Assembly (NCBI GenBank): GCA_036435485.1
Contig: CM071599.1
Span: 1,860,001-1,924,000, forward strand
Direction of reading: 5' to 3'
Length of the DNA: 64,000 bases
Origin: Saposhnikovia divaricata
Taxonomy: Eukaryota; Streptophyta; Magnoliopsida; Apiales; Apiaceae
Positions 26,518-37,699 of this stretch are shown here, piece after piece (positions within the stretch are counted from its first letter, which is position 1; each line of letters starts with the position of its first letter). The notes under the pieces were generated by a model. That model was not told where the DNA came from and ran no database searches. It worked only from the letters and a program-made list of their open reading frames with translations. Made by a program: the position numbers and the translations under genes.

Positions 26518-28551
26518 GGGATATTGTTAAAAATCAAGTCGGACCATTTTGTGGATATTTTTACATATTTTGTTCCTATGGGTTATTGGAATTCAACGAA
26601 ATTTTATTTGACGCAGTTCAGACCGGAATCGGAGTTGATATAATCGAAACTCGGTTTTTGAAAAATTCCCAAAGGGGTTAGTACACGGGATATTGTTAAA
26701 AATCAAGTCGGACCATTTTGTGGATATTTTTACATATTTTGTTCCTATGGGTTATTGGAATTCAACGAAATTTTATTTGACGCAGTTCAGACCGGAATCC
26801 GAGCTGATATAATCGAAACTCGGTTTTTGAAAAATTCCCAAAGGGGTTAGTACACGGGATATTGTTAAAAATCAAGTCGGACCATTTTGTGGATATTTTT
26901 ACATATTTTGTTCATATGGGTTATTGAAATTCAACAAAATTTTATTTGACGCGGGTCGAACCTGAATCAGAGCTGATATGATCGAAACTCGGTTTTCGGA
27001 TAATCCTCAAAGTGGTTAGTACACGGGATATTGTTAAAAATCGAGTCGGACCATTTTAGGGATATTTTTACATATTTTGTTCCTATGGGTTATTGGAATT
27101 CAACGAAATTTTATTTGACGCAGTTCGGACCGGAATCGGAGCTGATATAATCGAAACTCGGTTTTCGAAAAATTCTCAAAGGGGTTAGTACACGGGATAC
27201 TGTTAAAAATCAAGTCGGACCATTTTGTGGATATTTTTACATATTTTGTTCCTATGGGTTATTGAAATTCAACAAAATTTTATTTGACGCGGGTCGAACC
27301 TGAATCGGAGCTGATATGATCGAAACTCAGTTTTCGGATAATCCTCAAAGTGGTTAGTACACGGGATATTGTTAAAAATCGAGTCGGACCATTTTAGGGA
27401 TATTTTTACATATTTTGTTCCTATGGGTTATTGGAATTCAACAAAATTTTATTTGACGCAGTTCGGACCGGAATCGGAGCTGATATAATCGAAACTCGGT
27501 TTTTGAAAAATTCTCAAAGGGGTTAGTACACGGGATATTGTTAAAAATCAAGTCGGACCATTTTGTGGATATTTTTATATATTTTGTTCCTATGGGTTAT
27601 TGAAATTTAACAAAATTTTATTTGACGCGGGTCGAACCTGAATCGGAGCTGATATGATCGAAACTCGGTTTTCGGATAATCCTCAAAGTGGTTAGTACAC
27701 CGTATATTGTTAAAAATTGAGTCGGACCATTTTGTGGATATTTTTACATATTTTGTTCCTATGGGTTATTGGAATTCAACGAAATTTTATTTGACGCAAT
27801 TCGGACCGGAATCGGAGCTGATATGATCAAAACTCGGTTTTCGAAAATTCTCAAAGGGGTTAGTACACGGGATATTGTTAAAAATCAAGTCGGACCATTT
27901 TGTGGATATTTTTACATATTTTGTTCCTATGGGTTATTGGAATTCAACGAAATTTTATTTGACGCAGTTCAGACCGGAATCGGAGTTGATATAATCGAAA
28001 CTCGGTTTTTGAAAAATTCCCAAAGGGGTTAGTACACGGGATATTGTTAAAAATCAAGTCGGACCATTTTGTGGATATTTTTACATATTTTGTTCCTATG
28101 GGTTATTGGAATTCAACGAAATTTTATTTGACGCAGTTCAGACCGGAATCCGAGCTGATATAATCGAAACTCGGTTTTTGAAAAATTCCCAAAGGGGTTA
28201 GTACACGGGATATTGTTAAAAATCAAGTCGGACCATTTTGTGGATATTTTTACATATTTTGTTCATATGGGTTATTGAAATTCAACAAAATTTTATTTGA
28301 CGCGGGTCGAACCTGAATCAGAGCTGATATGATCGAAACTCGGTTTTCGGATAATCCTCAAAGTGGTTAGTACACGGGATATTGTTAAAAATCGAGTCGG
28401 ACCATTTTAGGGATATTTTTACATATTTTGTTCCTATGGGTTATTGGAATTCAACGAAATTTTATTTGACGCAGTTCGGACCGGAATCGGAGCTGATATA
28501 ATCGAAACTCGGTTTTCGAAAAATTCTCAAAGGGGTTAGTACACGGGATAC
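25850..28551. repeat. 8-mer higher-order repeat, two copies of 1351 bp, at the array edge
   Basis: The TACACCGTATATTG marker is at 26349 and 27700, and the GGGATACTGTT marker at 27196 and 28547, both 1351 bp apart. The copies (about 25850-27200 and 27201-28551) are nearly identical, with one visible change, TAATTTG versus TATTTTG. One incomplete, more divergent monomer run follows to 28788. Confidence 0.8.
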
Positions 28552-28788
28552 TGTTAAAAATCAAGTCGGACCATTTTGTGGATATTTTTACATATTTTGT
28601 TCCTATGGGTTATTGGAATTCAACGAAATTTTATTTGACGCAGTTCGGACCGGAATCGGAGCTGATATAATCGAAACTCGGTTTTTGAAAAATTCTCAAA
28701 GGGGTTAGTACATGGGATATTGTTAAAAATCAAGTTGGACCATTTTTGTGGATATTTTTACATATTTTGTTCCTATGGGTTATTGGAA

Positions 28789-29499
28789 ACAGGAAATGTA
28801 AGTAAGAAACCAGCCGGACTGAGAAATTCCATGATTGACTTAAATGAAAAGGCTGTTATGCCAGGAATGGTAAGCTTGTGTGGCACGCGGGATTGATAAG
28901 AATATTTGAAAAGATAAAAGTAGAGGAAAGGTGACCGGAGACGGTGCCGAGTAGTCGATTAAGACTTATATGGAGTAAAGTTTTGGAAAGGTAGAAAGGT
29001 ATCGAAGAAGAAGGCACTATGCCGACAATTGCTAGAAAAGTAATGCTATTAACCAACCCCTAAAATTATATATTTTTATTTTAGTATGGCCAGTTGAGGC
29101 CAAGTCACAAAGGAGTATCAAGTGACTAGACCAGCAATGAAAGGACAAAGCAGGGTTGCTTCTAAGTAAGCACCGACTGCAAGGGCTTCTGATATAAAGG
29201 AGACATTAATGATATTGTAGGAATCTTCTACTGAACCCTTTGCAACCCATGTTTTGATTGTGAATTTACTAGACTTTTTTTTGGAATGGGTCCACCCGTA
29301 CTAAAGTGATTCATGTGTATATGATTGTCCAAGATTACGAGTAAAAATAGAAGTATAGTGACTTGAGATGTATGATGTTAGGGTATCATGAATACCATGA
29401 ATATATTATGATGGAGGAAAGTAAACAATGAAGGTATATGAAGAGAGTATAGAAATGGTCATAGATTGATCAGTATGCTGTAGAATTTTGCCTAAGGCA
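28789..29499 (+). other. Degenerate gag/protease part of the gypsy element
   Basis: No open frame and no clear domain is visible. A stretch near 29240 (TTTGCAACCCATG, reading FATHV) could be a decayed aspartic protease ATHSF motif, but that is weak. The stretch lies directly between the satellite edge and the recognisable RT, where gag and protease would be expected. The minus-strand ORFs here match nothing I know. Confidence 0.35.
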
Positions 29500-31420
29500 A
29501 GTACCTTTGAGAAGAACAATAAGTACTAAGAGATTCACATTGAACTCGGCCAATATCTTCCAAAACATCCTTGCTACCATTACCAAGTTCTGTAAGAGAG
29601 CAGATAGACATACGTTGTCTTTTGGAAGGTCAAATAGGTTGACAACTATCTGAAAGAAGAGGTTAGCATTAAGCCACCGATCGATTATCAAATGAGAATG
29701 ATTGAAAAGAGACCCTTATTAAGGATACATGATCTGATTTCCAATTATAGGATGCAAGAATTCCTTGGCAGTTGAATTAAGGATAGGATATCCATAAATT
29801 AAGACAAACCCTGGGGAATGCACAAGGGATGGCATTAACCCTAATAAAGACATTGTGAATTCAGATGATATTAGTTGGATTTGCTAAGGCAACAATGACC
29901 TGTAAGGATTATTAAAAAGAGTTCTGGAAAGAACATAGATAGAATTATTAGAGTATTGATCAATGACGTTTTGATATACCCTGTACCTAGAAAATACAGG
30001 AGGAATGATGAGGACGACCTAAGAAACCTTACGAGGAAAAAGTTAACATTCTGAGTTTCAAAATAGAAGCTTGGTAGAGAATGTAAGACACGATAACAAT
30101 AATGCCAGATGAGGCATGTATGAAACCATGATGAGGTATGGATGGAACCAAAGAAGGTTGAGATTATCCTAGAATAAGAAAGAACTAAGAGAACAAATAT
30201 CCTAAGGTATGATCGAGAGTAACTTTGATAAAGTTCCCACGGGAAGGTGGAAGCAATGACTTATGGAAAAAGACTGATAGTTATATTTTTCTCCTTCAGC
30301 AAAGCTTAAGGGAGAATGCTTTCACCAAACAGTGATGGGAATGAGGTAGAAAATTTTGAGTTGGAATGTATCCAGAGAACATTGATTACAAGAAATTATT
30401 ATTATCAGGTAAGGCCAATGAGGTGGTCGACACTCTAAGTATAGAGGAATAATTGCAAATGTGCATACCGAGGGAACAGAATGATATTTGGAAGGACCTT
30501 GAAGGTCATATCGGAGTGAAGGAATTTACATTCCTTCTGATGACTGTGCAAGAATTAACGGTAATAATAGTTTAAGTAAAGATTCGATTCCCGATATCGT
30601 CTTAAGCAAACTACACACCTTAGAAGGTCCCGTTTTGAGGCAAACCAGGACCATAATACAAAACTGACGAAGTAAACCATTAAGTTTCCAGTCTTTTATG
30701 GAAGATATATGAGTGATAGTTTCATCAACCTGACATAGCTGCGATGCTTGAAACTCTTCTGCAATTTTATCTACTTCATGTAATATCTAAATCAAGTTCA
30801 GGAAGTGTTCCTTATGGATAAGGAATAGTGATTACTTTGTCTCCCTAGAGGATTTGAAACCCGTATGGTTAGCCATTAACGCACAACGTAAACAACAAAT
30901 GAGGGTGATTCAACTAAGGGCTACATTAATGTGGTGGCGATTCTTCTAAGAAATTAGATGACAACGCATAGATAAAAGAGAGTGCTGCTATTGATAAGCT
31001 AAAAGGCATTTTGATGAATGACAAGCAAGTTTATGTTAGTGTATTTCTGCACAAACAAGACAAAGAATATGAGGTTGGAGATTCATGATGCTAAATGTAT
31101 TTCCGTAGAAAGAATTAATGAGACTTAGAGAGAAGGGCAGCTGAGCCCGAGAATTATTTGGCCACCTGAGAGTTTAAAAGTGTTCGAAAGGTGGCATTCA
31201 AGCCATTTTTACCCCTCAAAGCTTATAGCATGGTAGTAACGTGTTTCATATGGCAAAGCTACACCAGTAAAACGTAGATGCTCAACAGATGATAAGAGTA
31301 CGAGCAGGTAGATTTACGACCTGGTCTGACTTACGAAAGACAACCTGTGGAAAACCACGGGTAGAAAAGAATAAGTGATGAGAAACAAGTTTGCAGAAGA
31401 AGATTATATTGGATCTAAGT
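29500..31420 (+). pseudogene. Ty3/gypsy pol remnant (RT, RNase H, integrase)
   Basis: Although no ORF survives, family motifs appear in order on the plus strand. At about 29529 is EIHIELGQYLP, matching the VEFSIDLLPGT motif before RT. At about 29681 is PPIDYQ followed by EKRPLLRIHDLIS, matching the CVDYRELN and NRYPLPRIDDLF motifs. At 29959-29982 is INDVLIYP, matching FIDDILIYS; the first catalytic Asp reads Asn. At 30408-30440 is GKANEVVDTLS, the RNase H end motif GKANVVADALS. At 31135 is GQLSPRI (integrase GKLSPRYIGPF), and at 31311-31352 DLRPGLTYERQPVE, the conserved integrase C-terminal motif. Many stop codons interrupt all frames. Several changes are G-to-A or C-to-T, as expected from deaminated methylcytosine. 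Confidence 0.8.
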
Positions 31421-32589
31421 TAAAGAAATCGGCCAGATTCATTTCGGAGTTCTTAAATTGGAATAATGTGATGATTATAGAGTAAATGTGATGGGATACC
31501 AATAAGGAGGTGCCAAGTGCAAAAGATGCCTCAATAAAGAGATGACGGTGGGGGTAAATAATAGAAGTGAATAAGAATCAGATAATAAGAAGGATGTGAT
31601 TGATAAAGAAAAGACTGGGAAAGCAACTACGGAATGTGAAGCAAGGAATGTTATGAATGGATTAATAAATGGGTTTTCAGATGAATTCTCAGGATGACAA
31701 CCGGACAGTGTTAGTATTGTGAATATGATAGAGTTAGTAGCGTGGCATGGGATGTCAGTAACAATGATGTCAAGCGAGAAACCTAAGATTTAACCTAAAA
31801 GGTTGAAGGAATTTTCTGAAGTAAGCGTTGCTAAGATTAAACAAGAGTATAGGTCCATAGAATAATGGACAAAGCAGTAAGATATGTTGACACGTGAGAT
31901 TGCGATCAAATAGTATTGGATATAATTATGATTAATTTCTTCTTTGATGAACCTCTATAGTTCAGAGGTAAATTCTGAGTATGATAGTTTACAATCATGA
32001 AAACTTTCTATAATCCTTTAGAACTCTTTTCTTTTCTCTTATTCATCTTCTTTATGAATTGAGAAGAACAACCCTTTAAGGAGGGGAGGTACTGCTACGT
32101 GACTATCTGTCTATGTGATAGAAGTCTAAGTGGAGTACCATAACTTGTTTAATTGCTTGTCAAGTACTAAAGGCTGGCCCCCTTCTGTACTAACTATGCA
32201 ATATAACAAATGTTCAATTGATCATAGTGATCTCTCAATAAATCTTTCCACTTCTCTATATTGATTGAGATTGTGAAGATTAAAGCGATCAGGAAATGCG
32301 CAGTGCGAGCGAGGTTACCTCCGAATTCATAGTGTGATAGTGATACCAATGTTACTGCAGGTATCAATAAGGATAAGACTGAGTAAGAGCATAACCCGGA
32401 TAGTGTGTTGTACGAAAAGTAGCAAAGTTGATGGAAAAAGGATAAAGTACGTATTGTAGCACCAGTAGACGTGCTGAGAAAGGGTAGAACGACTAAGAAT
32501 TGACCCGGAAGCTGAAAGGTGAAATGACAGACAAACGACTCTTTTTTCCTACCTGATTCCGGGACGGAATCCTTTTAAGGAGGGGAGAC
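31421..32589 (+). other. 3' untranslated region and polypurine tract of the gypsy element
   Basis: Non-coding, with no open frame. A purine-rich block TTTTAAGGAGGGGAGA lies directly before the LTR at about 32571-32588, preceded by TTCCGGGACGGAATCC, which is the usual arrangement before the 3' LTR in this group. A second, similar block (CCTTTAAGGAGGGGAGG) occurs near 32070, about 500 bp upstream. Confidence 0.6.
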
Positions 32590-33477
32590 TGTAAGAACCC
32601 CAATTTTTGGTAGGAATTAAAACTTTTATTATGGAATGGAAATGGATTCAGATACTTATATATTATGAAGAATGCTATTGCTTGACAATCTAGATAAGAA
32701 TTATCTATCTCCTAGGAAATTAAGATTTGATAATCCCAAGGGGGAAGGTTATTCTTATGTCATCCAAATCGGTATCTGTTATCAGTCTAGTGGTTCCGTA
32801 AAAGGGTTAAGGAATGATCGAAAGAGAACCGGGACATCTATATAACCCTAAAAGAATAAATAAAGAATAAGTGGCAAATAGTGATTTTGGTGGACGTAGG
32901 AATATTATTAGACGACGCTATATAGAAGTACCCGGATCGAAATTCTAAGTTCGTATTAGTGATCCAGGGGAAAAAGAGTGTAAGTAAAAGCTGTCGGATT
33001 CTGAAAAATAGCACTTTTATTTTTCCCCGAGATTTGCCTGGACACTGAAAGACTTAAGGAATTATTGAAGGGATTTAAGGAAAATAGGTTCAAGAATTAT
33101 TAAAGAGAATGGAGGATGATAGTATAAATATTAAGAAGGTTTCCGGTAAAACCCTAACTAGAAACGGTTGAGTTATTCCTCCGAACGATCAATGAAATTG
33201 AGCAATAACCGGACAAAGAAACAAGAAGAGAACCAAGAGATAACATGTGCAAGTGGGTGGAGTAAGGAACTAAGTAGTCACCAAGGGAACTAGCACCATT
33301 GGAAACAAACCAATCTACTTAGCAAAGAGGTGCACCATAAGACCCCAACTCTTGCTCACATGATAACAAATCCTTAACCAAGCCTTAACCCATCAACTAA
33401 ACTATGGTTAGCCAAACAAATATCTTGATTTATTGCTCACTTTATGCAAGATGAGATGAAACCAAGCAAGCAAAAAC

Positions 33478-33496
33478 CTCTCTCTCTCTCTCTCTC
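33478..33496. repeat. (CT)n microsatellite
   Basis: An uninterrupted CT run of about nine units inside the gypsy LTR. Confidence 0.9.
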
Positions 33497-35139
33497 CCTC
33501 TTATAGCCATTCCGCTTTTCCTTTAATTCAAGGGAGGAAATCATCCTTCCCACCATTGTTTGATCTCCAAAATTTTATCATAGATCCTATATTTCATAAA
33601 AATGATACCCTAGAAATCTTAGCCTCAAACACCACATTTTCCATTTTCAATAAAATCATCAAATTGGAGGATGAATAGTAACCTCAAGAACAAAATTCTT
33701 GGATCTTGATTTTGGTTGATGATCCAAGCTTCATGGAGGCTATACAAGGACTATACAAGGCTTAATAAGTGCATACACACCCCAAGGAAGGTATAACACT
33801 CTTGAAACCCTAGGCCTTACTTTATGTTTATGCATGTTCTTGATGGATCTAAGTAGTTATGGTGTTAGCATGATTATAAGCTTGAATATGATTGGGCTTT
33901 GGTGAAGGATAAAATAGTTTAGATGAACGGAAAGGCATTTCTTGGCCTCATTTCATGGTTAAATAACATGTATATATTTTTTGGAGTGGAAACTATGATT
34001 ATTGGAAAGTTTGGAATTTGGAAATATTCGATTTATAGCCGTCATAATGCCCAATTTTCGATAACCTTAAAGAATTCGTGCATCACAGTAGTGTTAATTG
34101 TCTTAACTGGTTATTAACATGACATTTCCTCGTAGATCTCGAGTCATAGATCGTTTTGGCGAAAGAATCGAAACATTCCGACTTACGGTTTAGGAGTTAT
34201 GGTCAAATTAATAAAATTGGTTCGAAACCGTAAGTAAAAGTTCGTAACTTCAATTGAACCCTCGTAAAGCATGTTACTCAGTGGCGAATCTTGGTAAATA
34301 AATACTAGAGGTCATAAGGAAGGTATGAGAGAAAACCACATGTCAAACGGATCATTTTCCGATTTTATAAAAATGTTTGAATCAAGGTGAAACGCGAACG
34401 AACCCCTTAAAAGTATAACTTTGGTTATAACTTAGAAAACGAACGATAAAACTCGAGGTATAATCTCGGTTCGTAATCGATCGACTTTAGAACTTATACG
34501 AATTAAGTATATGCCAAGTCTGGGTGTGATGACATGTCTTAATAACGAACGAATGTCAGATCGTATCGGTGATAAAAAGAGTTACACTAAAAGGTGTATA
34601 ACGAGATAATTCGAAAACGTGTTTCGACTTAAGTGAAGTTTATACTTAGACTTTTAAAAGGTGTTAAGTGGTTAATCTCGAATGTTCTGATTGTTTATAG
34701 ATCATCGAGCAGACCCATGACACGCTATCTCTACCCACACCCGATTACCAGGCAAGTTTCCAATACCTTGGAACTGTTGTTGTGATAATATATATATCTG
34801 TTGTTTCTGATACATATGCCATAGCATGCATGCCTATTGTCAAATTATATTATGATACCTGTTCCCTGAATTGATATTGGCATATAGACAAGATACGAAT
34901 TATCAGTTGTAAGCCGGATTGTTTTGGTAAGACCCTTAGCGAAGGGCATATGATATTCATTCTTAAATATAGACCGGGAGTCGGTATTTTGAGATATATA
35001 AATAGTCGTGGAAACCCGGAGGGATTCCAACGGTAGATTATTATTTATTTTGAGGAATGTTATTATTAAACATTATTTAAATTTCCATAAAGTACTTTCA
35101 AAGAATGTTACTCGAGTATTATCTCAGTCGAGAGATATT

Positions 35140-36070
35140 AAATGAATGTTAGTTTCAAATATTCATTTAGAGTTGATTATAGGGCTGAGCATTCGGTCGG
35201 TTCGGTCCAGAACCGGACCGAACCGAATAAACCGAAATATCATTTTTTCTGGACCGAACCGGACCGAAGTTTAATTATGGACCGAACCGGACCGAACCGA
35301 GGTCCGGACCGAAAAAACCGAATTTTTTTTTTGAAAAAAAACCTATATTATAAATAAAGCTAAAAATTCATGATTTATCACAAAAATAATAATCAATTAA
35401 TCACCACTATTTCACCAACATAGATATAATTAGAATTTACAAATTAGATAATATAATTATATTTTATAAGATATATATAAAATGTATATAACATAAATAT
35501 AAAAATTAAAGTATATATTATTCGGACTATTCGGTCTATTCGGTCCGGACCGAAATATTTTTCAAAGAACCGAACCGAACCAATTTTTATTTCGGTCTAT
35601 TCGGTCCGGACCGAATAAACCGATTTTTCAAAAAATTAGAACCGAACCGAACCGAATTTGCACGGATCGGTTCGGTTTTTCGGTTTCGGTTCGGTTTTGC
35701 TCAGCCCTAGTTGATTATTTAATGAATATTATTTTGATATTCATTGGAATTTTATTTATTAAATGAATATTACTTTCGAATATTCATTTAATGTTTTATG
35801 TACTTGATGAATATTATTTTAAAATATTCATTGGAAGTTCTATTTACTTAAGGGATATTATTTCGAATATTCCTTTAAAGTTTTGATTACTAAATTAATA
35901 TTATTCGGATATTCATTTAGAAGATTATTTATTAAATGAATATTATTTTCAAATATTCATTTAAGGTTTGACTTATTTATTGAATATTATTTTAAATATT
36001 TATTGGAGTTTAATTATTTAATGAATATTATTTTGAATATTCATTTAAGGAGGGATTTATTTAGTAAATA
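35140..36070. repeat. Minisatellite of short hairpin units in the gypsy LTR
   Basis: About eight degenerate units, spaced roughly 50-60 bp, each contain the palindromic core TGAATATTATTTTGAATATTCA or a close relative with both arms (GAATATT and AATATTC), separated by variable TTTATT-type spacers. The MITE at 35180-35709 interrupts one unit. The palindromes could give transcripts a chain of hairpins. I know of no assigned function. Confidence 0.7.
35180..35709. mobile_element. Non-autonomous hAT-type MITE (530 bp)
   Basis: Terminal inverted repeats are TAGGGCTGAGC at 35180-35190 and GCTCAGCCCTA at 35699-35709. They are flanked by a perfect 8-bp target duplication GTTGATTA (35172-35179 and 35710-35717). 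An 8-bp duplication and a TAGGG terminus fit the hAT superfamily. There is no coding capacity: the left about 140 bp and right about 190 bp are packed with CGGTTCGGT / ACCGAACCG blocks in both orientations, and the middle is AT-rich. The subterminal blocks would let the whole element fold on itself. The apparent reading frame at 35142-35357 is just these repeats. Confidence 0.92.
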
Positions 36071-37570
36071 ATTCTATATATTCATTCGAGGATTACTTAC
36101 AAGCAATATCATGATTTAATAATATTCCGTAATTCTTTTAAATTTTTTTAAATGATTTATATTATTCGAAGATTATCTTTCACCTCCAGATATTATGTAA
36201 AATATTTCGGAGTCTTTTTACGACTATTTTATCAAGGAAAGGTTCCCAACTCTTTATTTTTCATTTAAATCTATCTTAAAAAGGATTTAAATGCTCGCTC
36301 AAACTTCCATATTATAGGGGAACCTACTTGAGCAATGTTATTTTTCTTGTTAACTTCCCGGTCAAAAATCTTGTAAAACTATTCTTTTACTCGCAACTTG
36401 GTTGCTGTTTATCAATTGAATCATTGAGTAACCTTCTCATCATTCGAGGGGTAAGATTATTGGAACAAGATGGTATCCTCTAACAAGCAGCAGCTTGGGA
36501 GATATGATATTAAATTTTCCTTTCCAACTAGATACGACTACTTTGTGGAGTCTTATCAACAAGTATCATACTTGGGGAAAGGGGGACGAACTTTACGTTC
36601 AGAGTCGTGAACTTCTTTTCGAACTTGGAGTCGTGTAAGAGGCCGAGTAGCACCGGTCCATCCCATTGGCCCAACCATTGGCCGGGGAGATCTAACAGGG
36701 CGGTAGACAAGTAAATCCGTCAGTTCTTCTTTCTACCGATAGTAAATCTAAATTGAGCTGTACAATCTGTGACTGATCATCGTAAGGATTGGAACAGCGG
36801 GCACGGTGAATACTCCAGCATTAGTTCACCATTTAAATTCATTTATTTTCTGCAACATTATCATTGTTGGAAGTATTGGAAAAGTATTCATAATTGGAAT
36901 TGCAATATTTTCCTGCAAGTTCCTCTTTTATGATAAATGATAATATCTTGCTTATCTTTGACATAACAGATATTCCCACCTATATATGCATTTTGAGTTA
37001 CCTTGTAACTTCATCGTTCATGTTATACTGGCATCATTTCCGTAAATGCATGGCATATGGTTTGAAAGATACTTTTAAACTGTTATATATTATCGTTCAG
37101 TTATACCTTATTGTTGGTGGGCTATTGCTCACCCTTGCTTATTATTATATCACAACAACAGCTAGACCAGATGACTCGCACAAGGCGCACTCGACGCTGG
37201 CGAGGACGATGAGACTACCAGAGCTGAGGAAGAAGCTATTTGTAGAATAGATTCATTCTTTCAGTACTAAGTATATGGGCTAGTATGACTTATGTAAATG
37301 GATGGTAAAGAGTATGTATTCATATTGAAATTCTTTTGGGTTGTAAGAACTCATAATGTGATTAATAAAATTTGATTGTTACTCTGATTTCATCTCTGGG
37401 ACTATAACGGGTGTGTTTTATATTGTTGTGTTGGGTCATAAAGATGTAATTTATTTTAGGTTGAAGTAAGTTCAAGTATTGTGGACAGAATTGGAGGCCG
37501 TAACGACCGGATCCCGGACCCCGGATCTGGGGGTGTTACAAGAACTCTCATAAATATTACACCAACAAAT

Positions 37571-37588
37571 TGGCGCCGCTGCCGGGGA
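37571..37588 (+). other. Primer-binding site, tRNA-Asp type
   Basis: TGGCGCCGCTGCCGGGGA lies 3 bp after the LTR end. It is complementary, with one mismatch (CTG for TTG), to the 3' end of plant tRNA-Asp, the usual primer of Athila/Tat elements. Confidence 0.88.
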
Positions 37589-37699
37589 AGGCAGCAATAT
37601 TAAGTTTAGGTTAATTATTTCTTATTATTTAGATTTTATTAAAATTGTTTCTAAGATCTATCTTATTGGTGTTTTCTTTTCAGGTGCTATAACTCTTGT

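Larger units (their letters stand above)
1..28788. repeat. 169-bp AT-rich satellite array, about 170 monomers
   Basis: Head-to-tail monomers recur every 169 bp: the TTAGTACACGGGATATTG start is at 1, 170, 339, 508 and 677, and the pattern continues to 28788. The first monomer is 57 G+C in 169, about 34%. Most monomers contain one EcoRI site (GAATTC); variants with GAAATTTAAC lack it. Several variant classes are visible. They differ at the GTCGG/GCCGG position, at TTCATATGGG versus TTCCTATGGG, at GCAATTCGG / GCAGTTCGG / GCGGGTCGAACC, and at TTTTTGAAAAATTC versus TTTTCGGATAATCC. Some monomers are 168 bp through a 1-bp loss in the A/T tract. The array starts before the window and ends abruptly inside a monomer. 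A monomer of nucleosome length in a large array suggests centromeric, pericentromeric or subtelomeric heterochromatin; which one cannot be decided here. I do not recognise the satellite family. Confidence 0.98.
28789..37540 (+). mobile_element. 5'-truncated, decayed Ty3/gypsy (chromovirus-like) retrotransposon
   Basis: The element consists of pol remnants (29500-31420), a 3' untranslated stretch, a polypurine tract (32575-32588) and a 3' LTR (32590-37540). Its left side, with the 5' LTR, PBS and gag start, is absent because the satellite array begins there. The right LTR end abuts the last 27 bp of an Athila LTR, so the element inserted into that LTR. The layout and the LTR end GGGGGTGTTACA resemble the Tekay/Del group, but the lineage is an inference. 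No part is coding-competent. Confidence 0.8.
32590..37540 (+). repeat. 3' LTR of the gypsy element (about 4.95 kb with MITE)
   Basis: It starts TGTAAGAACCCC directly after the polypurine tract and ends GGATCTGGGGGTGTTACA, so it has TG/CA termini. Without the 530-bp MITE and its 8-bp target duplication it is about 4.4 kb, long for a plant LTR. Inside are a short CT microsatellite (33478-33496), a hairpin minisatellite (35140-36070), and a motif GGGCTATTGCTCACCC near 37120 of a kind common in such LTRs. The partner 5' LTR is not in the window, so insertion age cannot be estimated. The ORF reading at 36894-37250 lies within this LTR and is not considered a gene. Confidence 0.75.

Noticed and set aside
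2951..28032. About 20 open frames of 67-143 codons in the satellite (MEFNEILFDAIRTG-type)
   Set aside because: They are the satellite read through 168-bp variants, mostly start at TTG, repeat the same 56 residues and resemble no protein. Not annotated as genes.
1..28788. CRISPR-like or coding tandem repeat
   Set aside because: The repeat is continuous with no unique spacers and lies in a plant genome, so it is a satellite.
28856..29691. Short minus-strand frames in the gypsy remnant
   Set aside because: The element's motifs read on the plus strand; these are chance openings in decayed sequence.
36894..37250. 118-codon frame with hydrophobic stretches
   Set aside because: It lies inside the gypsy LTR, is AT-rich and has no known relatives; hydrophobicity follows from T-rich codons.
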